From CAUPWF01 sp964367685 (GTDB taxonomy: Bacteria > Bacillota > Clostridia > Lachnospirales > Lachnospiraceae): a stretch of 64,000 nucleotides of DNA. The stretch is taken from positions 1-64,000 of the forward strand of contig CAYIYM010000003.1 in assembly GCA_964367685.1 (NCBI GenBank). The letters are read 5' to 3'. Below the pieces are notes generated by a model. That model was not told the DNA's origin and did not search any database. It was given only the letters and a program-made list of their open reading frames with translations. Shown here piece after piece: positions 18,505-27,596 of this stretch. Within the stretch, counting starts at the first letter, position 1. The number at the start of each line of letters is the position of its first letter. The position numbers and the translations under genes were made by a program.

Positions 18505-19172
18505 TGTAACACCTCACTTACTTTTCCATCATTAATACGAATTACTCGTTGTGCTTGCTTTGCAACCTCTTCATCATGGGTAATAATAACAATTGTATTT
18601 CCTTGTTTATGTAATTCTTTAAATAAACCTAGTATTTCTTTGCTCGTCTTAGAGTCAAGTGCTCCTGTTGGTTCATCCGCTAATAGTAGAGATGGCTTGG
18701 TTGCTAATGCTCTTGCTATCGCAACCCTCTGCTGTTGACCACCAGAGAGTTGACTAGGTGTATGCGAAGATCGGCTACGTAACCCCACTTGATCCAGCGC
18801 CCAATTCACACGCTCTGTTCTCGTTTCCTGCGGTAAGCGTTGGTATATTAATGGCAACTCCACATTTTCAGCAGCATTCATTCTTGACAATAGATTGAAG
18901 TTCTGAAATATAAACCCAATTTTTTTATTACGAATTCCTGCTAATTCTATTTCCGAATAGTCATTTATTGAATGCTCATCTAAGTAATACTCTCCACTAT
19001 CAGCAATATCTAAGCAACCTATAATATTCATCATCGTCGATTTCCCACTTCCAGAGGGACCAACAATGCTTACAAACTCTCCTTTTCCTATATAGAGACT
19101 TGTATCATCCAAAGCATGGACTTCTTCCTCTCCCATTGTATAAATCTTAGATACATTTTTTATATCAATCAT
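18501..19172 (-). CDS. MacB/LolD-type ABC transporter ATP-binding protein
   Basis: 223 residues with Walker A GPSGSGKST (38-46), signature LSGGQQQR, Walker B LLLADEP and the H-loop ITHDEEV. The length and sequence fit the LolD/MacB ATPase family. GGAGGGAA precedes the ATG. It powers the permease coded immediately downstream and overlapping. Confidence 0.95.
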   Translation of the reverse strand: MIDIKNVSKIYTMGEEEVHALDDTSLYIGKGEFVSIVGPSGSGKSTMMNIIGCLDIADSGEYYLDEHSINDYSEIELAGIRNKKIGFIFQNFNLLSRMNAAENVELPLIYQRLPQETRTERVNWALDQVGLRSRSSHTPSQLSGGQQQRVAIARALATKPSLLLADEPTGALDSKTSKEILGLFKELHKQGNTIVIITHDEEVAKQAQRVIRINDGKVSEVLQ

Positions 19173-19196
19173 TGTATTCCCTCCAACTCATTTATT

Positions 19197-20351
19197 TTAT
19201 GGATTCTGTCCGCGGCCACCTGTATTACCACTTGGCATTCCCTCTGGTCTAGTCATTCCTTCCTGTTTACCCATTCCATCGGTCATACCAGGCATCATCA
19301 TCATAGGTGAATCCGTCTGTTCTCCAACTTCAAAATTATAATAAACACTATCGCCTTCTGAAAGCCCTTCCACAATTTCTACATTCGTGCCATCAGATGA
19401 TCCAGTGGTCACGACAGTTTTGCCGCCTAATTCACCTGTTTCACTGTCTTGACTTGTATATACATAACTACCTTCTCTATCAACTGTAACGGCAGCTGCA
19501 GGTACGGTAAGAATTCCTAGTTGCTCTGATACAATAATTGAAGCTGATAAACTCATTCCACTAAGCATATTTTCTTGCTTCGGAATAGATACCTCAACAC
19601 TATAATTTGTTGTTCCACCGTCATTTGACCCTGTATAGTTTATAGAAGAAATCGCACCTTCGATTGGAAGTACACCGAGTGCATCAACTGTTACACTTAC
19701 TGTTTGACCAATTGCTACTGATAAAATATCCATTTCATCAAGAGTAAGAAATGCTACCATATTTGCATCATTTTGAATTTGGAACACCTCTGTATATGCT
19801 ACTCTTGAGTCTGTCGTACTTGTTGCTGTGTTTTCTAAATCCGCAATATATGTCACTTCACCTTCTATTGTAGACAATAATGTATTGGATTCTAACATCG
19901 TTCCAACAATTGCTAGTGACTCTCTTGCATCTACTAATTCTTGTTCTAATTCATAGTATTCTGCTTCATCATCATCTGTATCCGCTTGATCATCTTCTAA
20001 GTCTTCGATTGTTTCTTCTAATTTGTAATATGCCTCTTTTACAGACAAACTATTTAACTTAGCAAGCTCTGTTCCGACTTGAACCTTATCCCCTTCATTT
20101 ACTAGTATCTCATCAACCTCAATTTCTGTTGGAAGGGTAACTTTCTCTGTATTTCCATATTCAAGAGAACCGCTTCCTTCAATTGTAGTACGCATATCTC
20201 CCAAGGTTGCTGTCCCACTTACTACAGATGAACTAGCATTTACATTTGCTGTTCCATTTTTCAAATACATTACACCACCTACGATAGTTACAACTAGAAG
20301 CAATGTTGTTCCAGTGATAATCATTTTTTTCTTTGATTTTTTTCTTTTCAT
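19197..20351 (-). CDS. MacA/HlyD-type efflux adaptor protein
   Basis: 384 residues, the first gene of the export operon. An N-terminal anchor (about 10-27) is followed by a barrel-sandwich/lipoyl half (VDEILVNEGDKVQVGTELA), an acidic helical hairpin (about 105-145), the second half, beta-barrel and membrane-proximal domains, and a Gly/Met-rich end (MMMMPGMTDGMGKQEG). It is a clear paralogue of the 617-residue adaptor at the operon's end. GGAGGTCGAAC precedes the ATG. Confidence 0.9.
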   Translation of the reverse strand: MKRKKSKKKMIITGTTLLLVVTIVGGVMYLKNGTANVNASSSVVSGTATLGDMRTTIEGSGSLEYGNTEKVTLPTEIEVDEILVNEGDKVQVGTELAKLNSLSVKEAYYKLEETIEDLEDDQADTDDDEAEYYELEQELVDARESLAIVGTMLESNTLLSTIEGEVTYIADLENTATSTTDSRVAYTEVFQIQNDANMVAFLTLDEMDILSVAIGQTVSVTVDALGVLPIEGAISSINYTGSNDGGTTNYSVEVSIPKQENMLSGMSLSASIIVSEQLGILTVPAAAVTVDREGSYVYTSQDSETGELGGKTVVTTGSSDGTNVEIVEGLSEGDSVYYNFEVGEQTDSPMMMMPGMTDGMGKQEGMTRPEGMPSGNTGGRGQNP

Positions 20352-20388
20352 GTTCGACCTCCAATTAATAGTTTTATGCCTTAAAGTG

Positions 20389-20441
20389 ATTATAAAAAGA
20401 ATTCCTTAAATAACAGATGGTAAATTCTAAACAAATTCTAA
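20389..20441 (-). promoter_or_regulatory. activator-type promoter of the ABC export operon
   Basis: On the minus strand two copies of TTAGAATTT (20433-20441 and 20422-20430) lie 11 bases apart, one helical turn, followed by a weak -35 (TCTGTT, 20412-20417) and a perfect -10 TATAAT (20389-20394). Direct repeats with this period just upstream of a poor -35 are typical of OmpR-family activator sites. The divergent response regulator is the obvious candidate. Confidence 0.6.
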
Positions 20442-20527
20442 CAAACAGGTGAAATAAATGTGTTTCACTAATCAATTCCCTTTTCTTTTGTTATAATAAG
20501 GAATATAAGGAAATCGGAGGAATTACT

Positions 20528-21703
20528 ATGAGTATCAGCAGAAGAATTTTTCTTACAAATACTATATTTATTTTTGCATCACTACTAATGTTAATGCTTG
20601 TAAACACAATTATCTTGAACATTACTTCCAAAGAAATAGATGGTAGATACGCACAATTTGAGCAACAACTCCAAGATGGCAGCTTCCGTCCTGAAACCCT
20701 TGACTTAGAAAACATTCGTGAAAATCAAAATCACTTATTAAGGATGAAAAATCTCAACTTGCTTTCTAGTATCATCACTATTGTTCTCTTATGCTTCACT
20801 TCTCTCTTCGTGAGCAGATGGTTAAAACGACAAATTATGATACCTTTAGACATGCTGTCTCATGCTGCGCAGCGGGTAGAAAAAGGAGAATGGTCAGAAT
20901 TAATACATTATTCTAATAAGGACGAATATACAAATGTATGTAACGCATTTGATAAGATGCAACTTCGCTTGCAAGAAGATCAACAATTAAAGCAAAGATA
21001 TGAAGATTCGCGTACTGAGATGATTGCTGGAATTTCTCATGACCTTAGAACTCCTCTCACCTCTATTCGCGGATTTATGAAGGGTATTATGGATGGCGTT
21101 GCAGACACACCTGAAAAACAGCAGCAATATCTATCTATTGCTTATAATAAGTCGTATGAAATTGAAGTTCTATTGCAACGACTTATGGATCTATCCTCTA
21201 TGGAATTTGGTACAGTACCGATGCTGTTCGAACAGGTGGATTTTGCAAATTATTTAAAAGATTATATAAGAGAGAAAAAGCAAGAATTTGGCGATAGCAT
21301 ATCCTTTTCTATGGAATTCCCAGCACGACCTATATTCCTTTCTATTGACAAAGGACAAATACATCGTGTATTAGAGAACCTAATTGATAACTCTAGAAAA
21401 TATGCCAAAACTGCCCTTTTAGAAATACATATTATTATAAAAGAAGAACAAGATAAACTAGTCGTAGAATTTAAAGATAATGGACAAGGTGTTCCTATAG
21501 AAGAACTCCCTTTTTTATTTGATCGATTTTGGAGAAGTGATAAAGCACGCGCTGCTACCTCTTGCAAGGGAAATGGATTAGGGCTATCTATTATTAAGCA
21601 TATTATTCATGCCCACAAAGGAAGTGTCTATGCAACTATGGAAGATGGATTTACAATCGTATTTTGTTTTCCCAAGGAATTGAAAGGAGAATTTAATGAG
21701 TAA
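20528..21703 (+). CDS. sensor histidine kinase
   Basis: 391 residues: two membrane helices (about 8-30 and 76-96) with a short outer loop, HAMP (about 98-150), HisKA with phospho-acceptor His171 in GISHDLRTPL, and a HATPase domain (VLENLIDNSRKYA, DNGQGVP, GNGLGLSI). The short outer loop resembles intramembrane-sensing kinases linked to ABC exporters. GGAGG precedes the ATG. It overlaps the response regulator by eight bases and is divergent from the export operon it probably controls. Confidence 0.93.
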   Translation: MSISRRIFLTNTIFIFASLLMLMLVNTIILNITSKEIDGRYAQFEQQLQDGSFRPETLDLENIRENQNHLLRMKNLNLLSSIITIVLLCFTSLFVSRWLKRQIMIPLDMLSHAAQRVEKGEWSELIHYSNKDEYTNVCNAFDKMQLRLQEDQQLKQRYEDSRTEMIAGISHDLRTPLTSIRGFMKGIMDGVADTPEKQQQYLSIAYNKSYEIEVLLQRLMDLSSMEFGTVPMLFEQVDFANYLKDYIREKKQEFGDSISFSMEFPARPIFLSIDKGQIHRVLENLIDNSRKYAKTALLEIHIIIKEEQDKLVVEFKDNGQGVPIEELPFLFDRFWRSDKARAATSCKGNGLGLSIIKHIIHAHKGSVYATMEDGFTIVFCFPKELKGEFNE

Positions 21704-22400
21704 AAAGAAAATACTAGTCGTAGAAGATGATATAGAAATTGCACTTCTAGAAAAGGATTATTTAGAAATACATGATTTTGAGGTAGAGGTAGTAGCAGAT
21801 GGAGATTCTGCTATTTTACAAACCAAAAAAAATACCTATGACTTAATACTCCTAGATATTATGCTCCCATCAAAGAATGGATATGAAATTTGTAGAGAAG
21901 TAAGGAATTTAGTAAAGACACCAATTTTGATTGTCTCAGCCAAATCAGAATCAGCCGACAAGATTCTCGGATTGGGTCTTGGAGCCGATGATTACATCAC
22001 AAAACCTTTTGACCCTGCAGAATTAGTTGCTAGAGTCAAGGCTCACATCGCACGAAATGAACGCCTTTTTGTGGAATCTATACCGGAAGAAACTTCTTCT
22101 AATATTCAAATTGGAAATGTGGCAATTAATCCACAATCCTGGGTTGTCAAAAAAAATGATGTTGAAATTCACTTTAGCAATAGAGAATTCAATCTCCTCT
22201 TATTTCTTGCCGAGCATCCAAACATTGTATTCTCGAAAGAGCATCTATTTGAAACTATTTGGGGATTTGATTATTCTGGCGATAGTGCCACTGTGACGGT
22301 ACATGTGAATCGAATTCGTGAGAAAATCGAAGATGACCCTAAGAATCCTACATTAATTGAGACGATATGGGGTGTTGGATATCGTCTCAATCTTAGATAG
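21696..22400 (+). CDS. OmpR/PhoB-family response regulator
   Basis: 234 residues: receiver domain (1-about 120) with acidic pocket E10-D11-D12, phosphorylation site Asp54 (LLDIMLP) and the conserved lysine in YITKPF, then a winged-helix DNA-binding domain (about 135-234, ending IETIWGVGYRLNLR). AAAGGAG lies upstream within the kinase gene. The direct repeat in front of the divergent ABC operon is its likely target. Confidence 0.95.
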   Translation: MSKKKILVVEDDIEIALLEKDYLEIHDFEVEVVADGDSAILQTKKNTYDLILLDIMLPSKNGYEICREVRNLVKTPILIVSAKSESADKILGLGLGADDYITKPFDPAELVARVKAHIARNERLFVESIPEETSSNIQIGNVAINPQSWVVKKNDVEIHFSNREFNLLLFLAEHPNIVFSKEHLFETIWGFDYSGDSATVTVHVNRIREKIEDDPKNPTLIETIWGVGYRLNLR

Positions 22401-22423
22401 GTTTTTATGAAATATCTATTATT

Positions 22424-23803
22424 TTATGCGTGAATAAGGAAATTCTTATATCCTTTGTATGCTTCATAGATATCTGCTTTGCTTGTAACTTCATATGGTG
22501 CGTGCATTCCTAACACAGCCACTCCACTATCGATTACATGCATTCCATACTTTGCCATTAGGTAAGCGATTGTACCACCGCCACCTACATCAACTGCACC
22601 TAGTTCTGCAGTTTGGAAGTTTACACCGTTATCATCCATGATTTTACGTAATTTCGCTACGAATTCTGGACTAGCATCGTTGGATCCACTTTTTCCTCTT
22701 GAACCTGTATATTTATTAAACACAAGACCTTTTCCTAGGAACGCTGAGTTCTTCGCTTCATATACTTCTGCATACATTGGGTCGTATCCTGCACTTACAT
22801 CTGAAGATAGCATAAACGAATTCGCTAGCGCTCTCTTTAACGAAAGACTAGAATATGTTCCTAGGCAATTCATTAATTCAGCCACAGAATTCTCAAAGAA
22901 TCTTGAATCCATTCCCGTTGCTCCAACACTACCAATCTCTTCTTTGTCAGCTAAGATACAGCAAGCCGTACGCTTTACAGTGTCTAATTCAAGCAATGCC
23001 ATCAATGATGTAAAGCTGCACACTCTATCATCTTGTCCATATCCCATAATCATACTTCTATCAAATCCTGTTTCACGAGCCTTCATAGCTGGAACAATCT
23101 GAAGTTCTGCGGACATAAAATCTTCTTCTTCAATCTGGTATGTATCTTGTAATAATTTTACAATTGTAGCTTTTGCTGCTTCTTTTTCTTCGCCTTCAGC
23201 TGGTCTATTTCCAACTAATAAATCTAATTTTTCTCCGCGAACAAACTCAGATGCCGCCTTTTTACTTGCCTCCGCTGCTAAATGTGGTAATAAATCAGTA
23301 ATTACAAATACTGGATCTTCTTCTTTTTCACCAACACAAATTTCAATTTTTGTACCATCTTTTTTATATACCACGCCATGTAATGCAAGTGGTGTAGAAA
23401 GCCATTGATACTTGCGAATCCCGCCATAATAATGCGTATCTAAGTAAACGTGACCTTTTTCTTCATATAATGGCACTTGCTTTAAATCAATTCTTGGTGA
23501 ATCAATATGCGCTCCCAAAATATTCATTCCCTGCTCTAATTCTTCTTCACCAATATGGTATAGGATAATTGCACGTCCCATGCATGCATGGTATACCTTA
23601 TCTCCTACTTTCAATGTTTCTTTATTAGCAATGATTGTTTCTAAATTCTTATACCCGTTTTCTTCTGCCATCTGTACAGTAACATCTACGCATTCACGCT
23701 CTGTTTTCCCAGCATCAAGAAGTCTTCTATACTCTTTGTTTACACTTTCCAATTTTTGAAGCTCTACTTCATCATAAGTGCTCCATGCATTTTTTCTTTC
23801 CAT
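22424..23803 (-). CDS. M18 family aminopeptidase
   Basis: 459 residues of a cytoplasmic metallo-aminopeptidase. Visible zinc-ligand regions are GAHIDSPRIDLK, the DKEEIGS segment (general base and ligand), the DVSAGYDPMY segment and the C-terminal IDSGVAVLGMHAPYE with a metal-binding histidine. The length matches the family. AGAGGAG precedes the ATG. It stands alone, convergent with the two-component genes, with only 23 bases between the stop codons. Confidence 0.93.
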   Translation of the reverse strand: MERKNAWSTYDEVELQKLESVNKEYRRLLDAGKTERECVDVTVQMAEENGYKNLETIIANKETLKVGDKVYHACMGRAIILYHIGEEELEQGMNILGAHIDSPRIDLKQVPLYEEKGHVYLDTHYYGGIRKYQWLSTPLALHGVVYKKDGTKIEICVGEKEEDPVFVITDLLPHLAAEASKKAASEFVRGEKLDLLVGNRPAEGEEKEAAKATIVKLLQDTYQIEEEDFMSAELQIVPAMKARETGFDRSMIMGYGQDDRVCSFTSLMALLELDTVKRTACCILADKEEIGSVGATGMDSRFFENSVAELMNCLGTYSSLSLKRALANSFMLSSDVSAGYDPMYAEVYEAKNSAFLGKGLVFNKYTGSRGKSGSNDASPEFVAKLRKIMDDNGVNFQTAELGAVDVGGGGTIAYLMAKYGMHVIDSGVAVLGMHAPYEVTSKADIYEAYKGYKNFLIHA

Positions 23804-23904
23804 TTTACTTTTCTCCTCTATTAATAAACCTACATTTTTACTATATCACTGAAGTAAATGTGCCACAAGTATTTCCCTTGTTTTTCTGTAACTTGGCTTC
23901 ACTT

Positions 23905-25497
23905 TTATAAATGATTTACTGCTGCATGCTCTATATTAATTCCATTCTTATAACGCTCTATAAAGATCTCATATCCCTCTACATCTTCTTTAGATGCCAT
24001 AAGCTCCACTCCCAAATCTCCTTGGAATACTTTGTTAAGCAAGAAAGCATCTAGAGATTCCTTCTCTTCTTTGTTTACAAGGTAAGACGCTAATAAAGCA
24101 ATTCCCCATGCCCCACCTTCTCCTGCCGTTTCCATAATTGAAACAGGCACATTCATAGCCGCCGATAAAATTCTTTGTCCAACTTCCTTTGTCTTAAATA
24201 AACCGCCATGTCCAAGTAAACGTTCTAATTGTACCCCTTCTTCTTTCAATAATATATCCATCCCTACCTTCAATGCTCCAAGTGAGGTAAATAGATGAAC
24301 ACGCATAAAGTTTGCTAAATTAAAGGTACTTTCTGGAGTTCTAACGAATAAAGGTCGTCCTTCGTGTAAGCCCATTACGTGTTCTCCCGAAAAATAATTA
24401 TAAGCTAACAAGCCGCCACATTCTGCATCCCCTTCGAGTGCCTTGCGATATAAGGTCTCATATAGTGCGTTCATATCCACTTTCATCCCCATCGCTTCTT
24501 GAAACTCTTTAAAAATCGTTACCCATGCATTCAAATCAGATGTGCAATTATTACAATGTGCCATTGCCACCAAATTTCCAGATGGCGTTGTTACTAAATC
24601 AATTTCTTGGTACACCTTAGATAATTCTTTTTCTAATACCACCATTGCAAATACAGATGTTCCAGCAGACACATTACCTGTACGTTTTGTAATGCTATTC
24701 GTAGCAACCATCCCAGTCCCTGCATCTCCCTCTGGCGGACACATCGGAATCCCTGACTCTAATCTACCTGTCGGGTCTATAAGTTTTGCACCCTCTTCTG
24801 TCAAACAGCCTGCGTTTTCCCCAGCCACAAGGATTTTTGGTAACACATTGTGGATAGTCCACCCATACCCTTTTCCTGCAACTAGTTGTTGAAATTGATC
24901 AAGCATTTTTCCATGGAAACTGTGATTTTCAATATTTACAGGGAACATTCCCGATGCCTCTCCGACACCAAGCACTTTTTTCCCTGTTAACTTCCAGTGA
25001 ATATACCCTACCAAAGTAGTCAAATAATCTAGTTCTCCTACATGCGCTTCTCCAGACCTAATAGCCTGATATAGGTGCGCTATACTCCATCTTTGAGGAA
25101 TATTATATTGAAATAATTCCGTTAATTCATTGGCTTCCTTCTCCGTCATTGTATTTCTCCAAGTACGAAATGGAGCTAGCTGATTCCCTTCCTTATCAAA
25201 AGGAAGATAACCATGCATCATACCACTGAACCCTAGCGCAGCAACTTTTGTCAATACCACACCATATTGGGACTCTACATCCTTAACTAAATTTGCGTAA
25301 CTATTCTGTACTCCTGTCCATGCATCTGCAAGGTCATAAGTCCATGTATTATGAATCAGTTGATTTTCCCATTCATGATCTCCTGAAGCAATTACTTGAT
25401 TGTTCTCATCGATTAACACTGCCTTGATTCTTGTCGACCCTAATTCGATACCAAGTACTGCATTACCTAATTCAATCTTACTACTAATAGCATTCAT
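23905..25497 (-). CDS. FGGY-family carbohydrate kinase (pentulose kinase-like)
   Basis: 530 residues. The first ATPase motif is GIELGSTRIKAVLID; further FGGY features are ALGFSGMMHGYLPFD, GNVSAGTSVFAMV, and the adenosine-binding GHGGLFKT with a GEGGAWGIALLA end. These kinases phosphorylate ketoses or polyols; the sequence suggests a xylulose/ribulose-type kinase rather than a rhamnulose or fuculose kinase, but the substrate is not certain. Neighbours are peptidases, so context does not help. AGGAGGATTATAAG precedes the ATG. Confidence 0.85.
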   Translation of the reverse strand: MNAISSKIELGNAVLGIELGSTRIKAVLIDENNQVIASGDHEWENQLIHNTWTYDLADAWTGVQNSYANLVKDVESQYGVVLTKVAALGFSGMMHGYLPFDKEGNQLAPFRTWRNTMTEKEANELTELFQYNIPQRWSIAHLYQAIRSGEAHVGELDYLTTLVGYIHWKLTGKKVLGVGEASGMFPVNIENHSFHGKMLDQFQQLVAGKGYGWTIHNVLPKILVAGENAGCLTEEGAKLIDPTGRLESGIPMCPPEGDAGTGMVATNSITKRTGNVSAGTSVFAMVVLEKELSKVYQEIDLVTTPSGNLVAMAHCNNCTSDLNAWVTIFKEFQEAMGMKVDMNALYETLYRKALEGDAECGGLLAYNYFSGEHVMGLHEGRPLFVRTPESTFNLANFMRVHLFTSLGALKVGMDILLKEEGVQLERLLGHGGLFKTKEVGQRILSAAMNVPVSIMETAGEGGAWGIALLASYLVNKEEKESLDAFLLNKVFQGDLGVELMASKEDVEGYEIFIERYKNGINIEHAAVNHL

Positions 25498-25628
25498 CTT
25501 ATAATCCTCCTATTTATACCCAATCTTATAACTATTTTCTTTATTTTATCATTAAAAAATAGTAAATTATAGGATTATTCGTGATATTTATACAACGATT
25601 TTCTCTAAATTTGATTATAGGAATTTGA

Positions 25629-26627
25629 TTATACATGAAGAAGGTATGCTGTTAGTAGTTGGATACAATGTTCAATGTCTTTCTCATCCGCAACTTCATA
25701 TGGGCTATGCATATATCGTAGCGGTAAATATACGATTGCTACATCGATTCCCTTGCTTGCTAGATGAACTTCATCAGCATCTGTATGTGTATTCCCTGCT
25801 GTTATTTCATATTGCAATGGAATTCCATGCTCCTTCGCAAGATTCTCCATTGTTTGATTCATTCTTTTATTACAAATCGGATTGATACATAAAACAGGTC
25901 CTTTGCCAAGTGAGACGTCTCCCCATTTTGCATCTCTCCAACCATCCGAATCACTAGTATAGGTCACATCAATCACAATTGACTCTGTAACATTCATTCG
26001 CTCAGCAATCCATTTTGCGCCATGCTTCCCGACTTCTTCTCCTGCCGTTATTGCTCCAATTACTGTATGTTCGCCTTTTGCTTCGTGAACACGCTTCAAA
26101 GCTTCCATAATTATGAATACACCACTACGGTCATCCAACCCTCTCGCCGCAATTCGCCCATTTAGTAATCGTTTTACCTGTGTTTCCACAACCATTACAT
26201 CGCCTAATCCGACTGCTGCCTTCGCTTCCTCCTTGGTAGATGCGCCAATATCTATTCGTAGATCTGATACTTCGAATTTCTCTTGATTCAATTTCGTGGT
26301 ATCCACCACACCTATGCCCGAAACTACACCTTGTGCTGTTTGAATTTGTACTGCACTCCCTGGATAAAGTCTAGCTTTCACACCGCCTACATTGGTCACA
26401 CGTAAAAATCCATCTTCTGTATATCCTGTAACCATGAGCCCAATTTCATCCCCATGTGCTGCTAGTAAAACCCTCTTATCTGTTATTCCTTTGTGTGTAA
26501 AAGCAAGATTTCTAATACTGTCTGTATATATTTCATCATATGAATGTTGCATATTTTCTCTCAAACAGTCGTGTAGCTCTTCTTCATGCCCAGACACAGA
26601 TACTGTACCTAATAATTGATTTAGCAT
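25629..26627 (-). CDS. M42 family metallo-aminopeptidase
   Basis: 332 residues of the glutamyl/deblocking aminopeptidase type, forming cytoplasmic oligomers. Metal sites: AAHGDEIGLMV, the GLDDRSGVF bridging Asp, the GEEVGKHGA general base, IDVTYTSD and the C-terminal DEVHLASKG plus RYMHSPYE histidine. It overlaps the EamA gene by seven bases with AAAGGGG upstream, so it is co-transcribed with that transporter. Confidence 0.92.
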   Translation of the reverse strand: MLNQLLGTVSVSGHEEELHDCLRENMQHSYDEIYTDSIRNLAFTHKGITDKRVLLAAHGDEIGLMVTGYTEDGFLRVTNVGGVKARLYPGSAVQIQTAQGVVSGIGVVDTTKLNQEKFEVSDLRIDIGASTKEEAKAAVGLGDVMVVETQVKRLLNGRIAARGLDDRSGVFIIMEALKRVHEAKGEHTVIGAITAGEEVGKHGAKWIAERMNVTESIVIDVTYTSDSDGWRDAKWGDVSLGKGPVLCINPICNKRMNQTMENLAKEHGIPLQYEITAGNTHTDADEVHLASKGIDVAIVYLPLRYMHSPYEVADEKDIEHCIQLLTAYLLHV

Positions 26628-27487
26628 CTTTTATCCCCTTTCTTAAACTTCACTTCTGCTATTAAAACTGCGCTTAAAATCAAAGCCGCTCCTATAATCA
26701 TACGAATAGTAACAGGTTCATTCAGTAAGATAACCGAGAAAAGCATTCCAAATACAGATTCCATGGATAGAATAATTGCTGATTTTGTTTCATTAACATA
26801 TCTTTGCGATACAGTCTGTAGCAAATATGTGATTGCAGTACTTACAACACCTAAATACAGCATTGCCCACATGCTATCCTGGGACGGTGCAAATGTAAGT
26901 TCACCTGAAAACAGTAAACCAACTACTGATAGCACAAACGCTGTCGTCATTTGAAGGAAATTCAAGACTATTGGTCTGATTTTTCCAACGAATTCCCCTG
27001 TCAAAAAGATTTGGAATGCAAATCCTACTGCACAAAGTAATGTTAAACTGTCCCCTAGCCCTAATGAAAAATCACTCTGCAGAGAAAGCACTCCTGCTCC
27101 AATAATAGCTACTACTGCACCAATTAAGCTCTGCACTTCGATTTTTTTCTTATAAATAACAAGTGCAATAAATGGCACGATTACTACATTCGTTGCTGTT
27201 AAGAATGCATTCTTAGACGGTGTTGTAAATTGTAACGCAATAATCTGTAATGCAAAAGCACTAAATAACGCTACTCCTAATGCAAAACCGCACTTTATCT
27301 CACTCTTTGTAATCGTCTTAATATTCTTACCAGCCAGCACTGTCATTACCAACATTCCAATAAAGAATCGCACTGTCAAAATCTGAAATGGAGTAATTGT
27401 CTCTAATGCAATATCGCTAGCTACGAATCCACCGCCCCAAAATATTGTTACTAAAATTAAACCTATAATACCTAAATAATTTTTCAT
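26621..27487 (-). CDS. EamA/DMT-superfamily permease
   Basis: 288 residues with ten predicted membrane helices in two EamA repeats (FWGGGFVASDIALE in the first helix, SMESVFGMLFSVILLNEPV in the second repeat). These export or import small metabolites, often amino acids; the substrate is unknown. Coupling to an aminopeptidase by a seven-base overlap hints at amino acid export, which is inference. Confidence 0.9.
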   Translation of the reverse strand: MKNYLGIIGLILVTIFWGGGFVASDIALETITPFQILTVRFFIGMLVMTVLAGKNIKTITKSEIKCGFALGVALFSAFALQIIALQFTTPSKNAFLTATNVVIVPFIALVIYKKKIEVQSLIGAVVAIIGAGVLSLQSDFSLGLGDSLTLLCAVGFAFQIFLTGEFVGKIRPIVLNFLQMTTAFVLSVVGLLFSGELTFAPSQDSMWAMLYLGVVSTAITYLLQTVSQRYVNETKSAIILSMESVFGMLFSVILLNEPVTIRMIIGAALILSAVLIAEVKFKKGDKRC

Positions 27488-27504
27488 TCATTTCCTACTT
27501 TCTC

Positions 27505-27568
27505 AAAAACACCCATACGAATAATTGATTTCTTTCCTTTTTAGAAAGAAGCGTTTCGCATGGGTGCT
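27505..27568 (-). terminator. intrinsic terminator of lacZ
   Basis: Outer arms CACCCATACGAA and TTCGCATGGGTG (one mismatch) enclose a smaller stem (TTCTTTCC/AGAAAGAA region). On the minus strand it is followed by TTTTTG. It lies between lacZ and the EamA gene. Confidence 0.8.
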
Positions 27569-27596
27569 ATTTTATTGTTCCAATTCCACTACTCGA

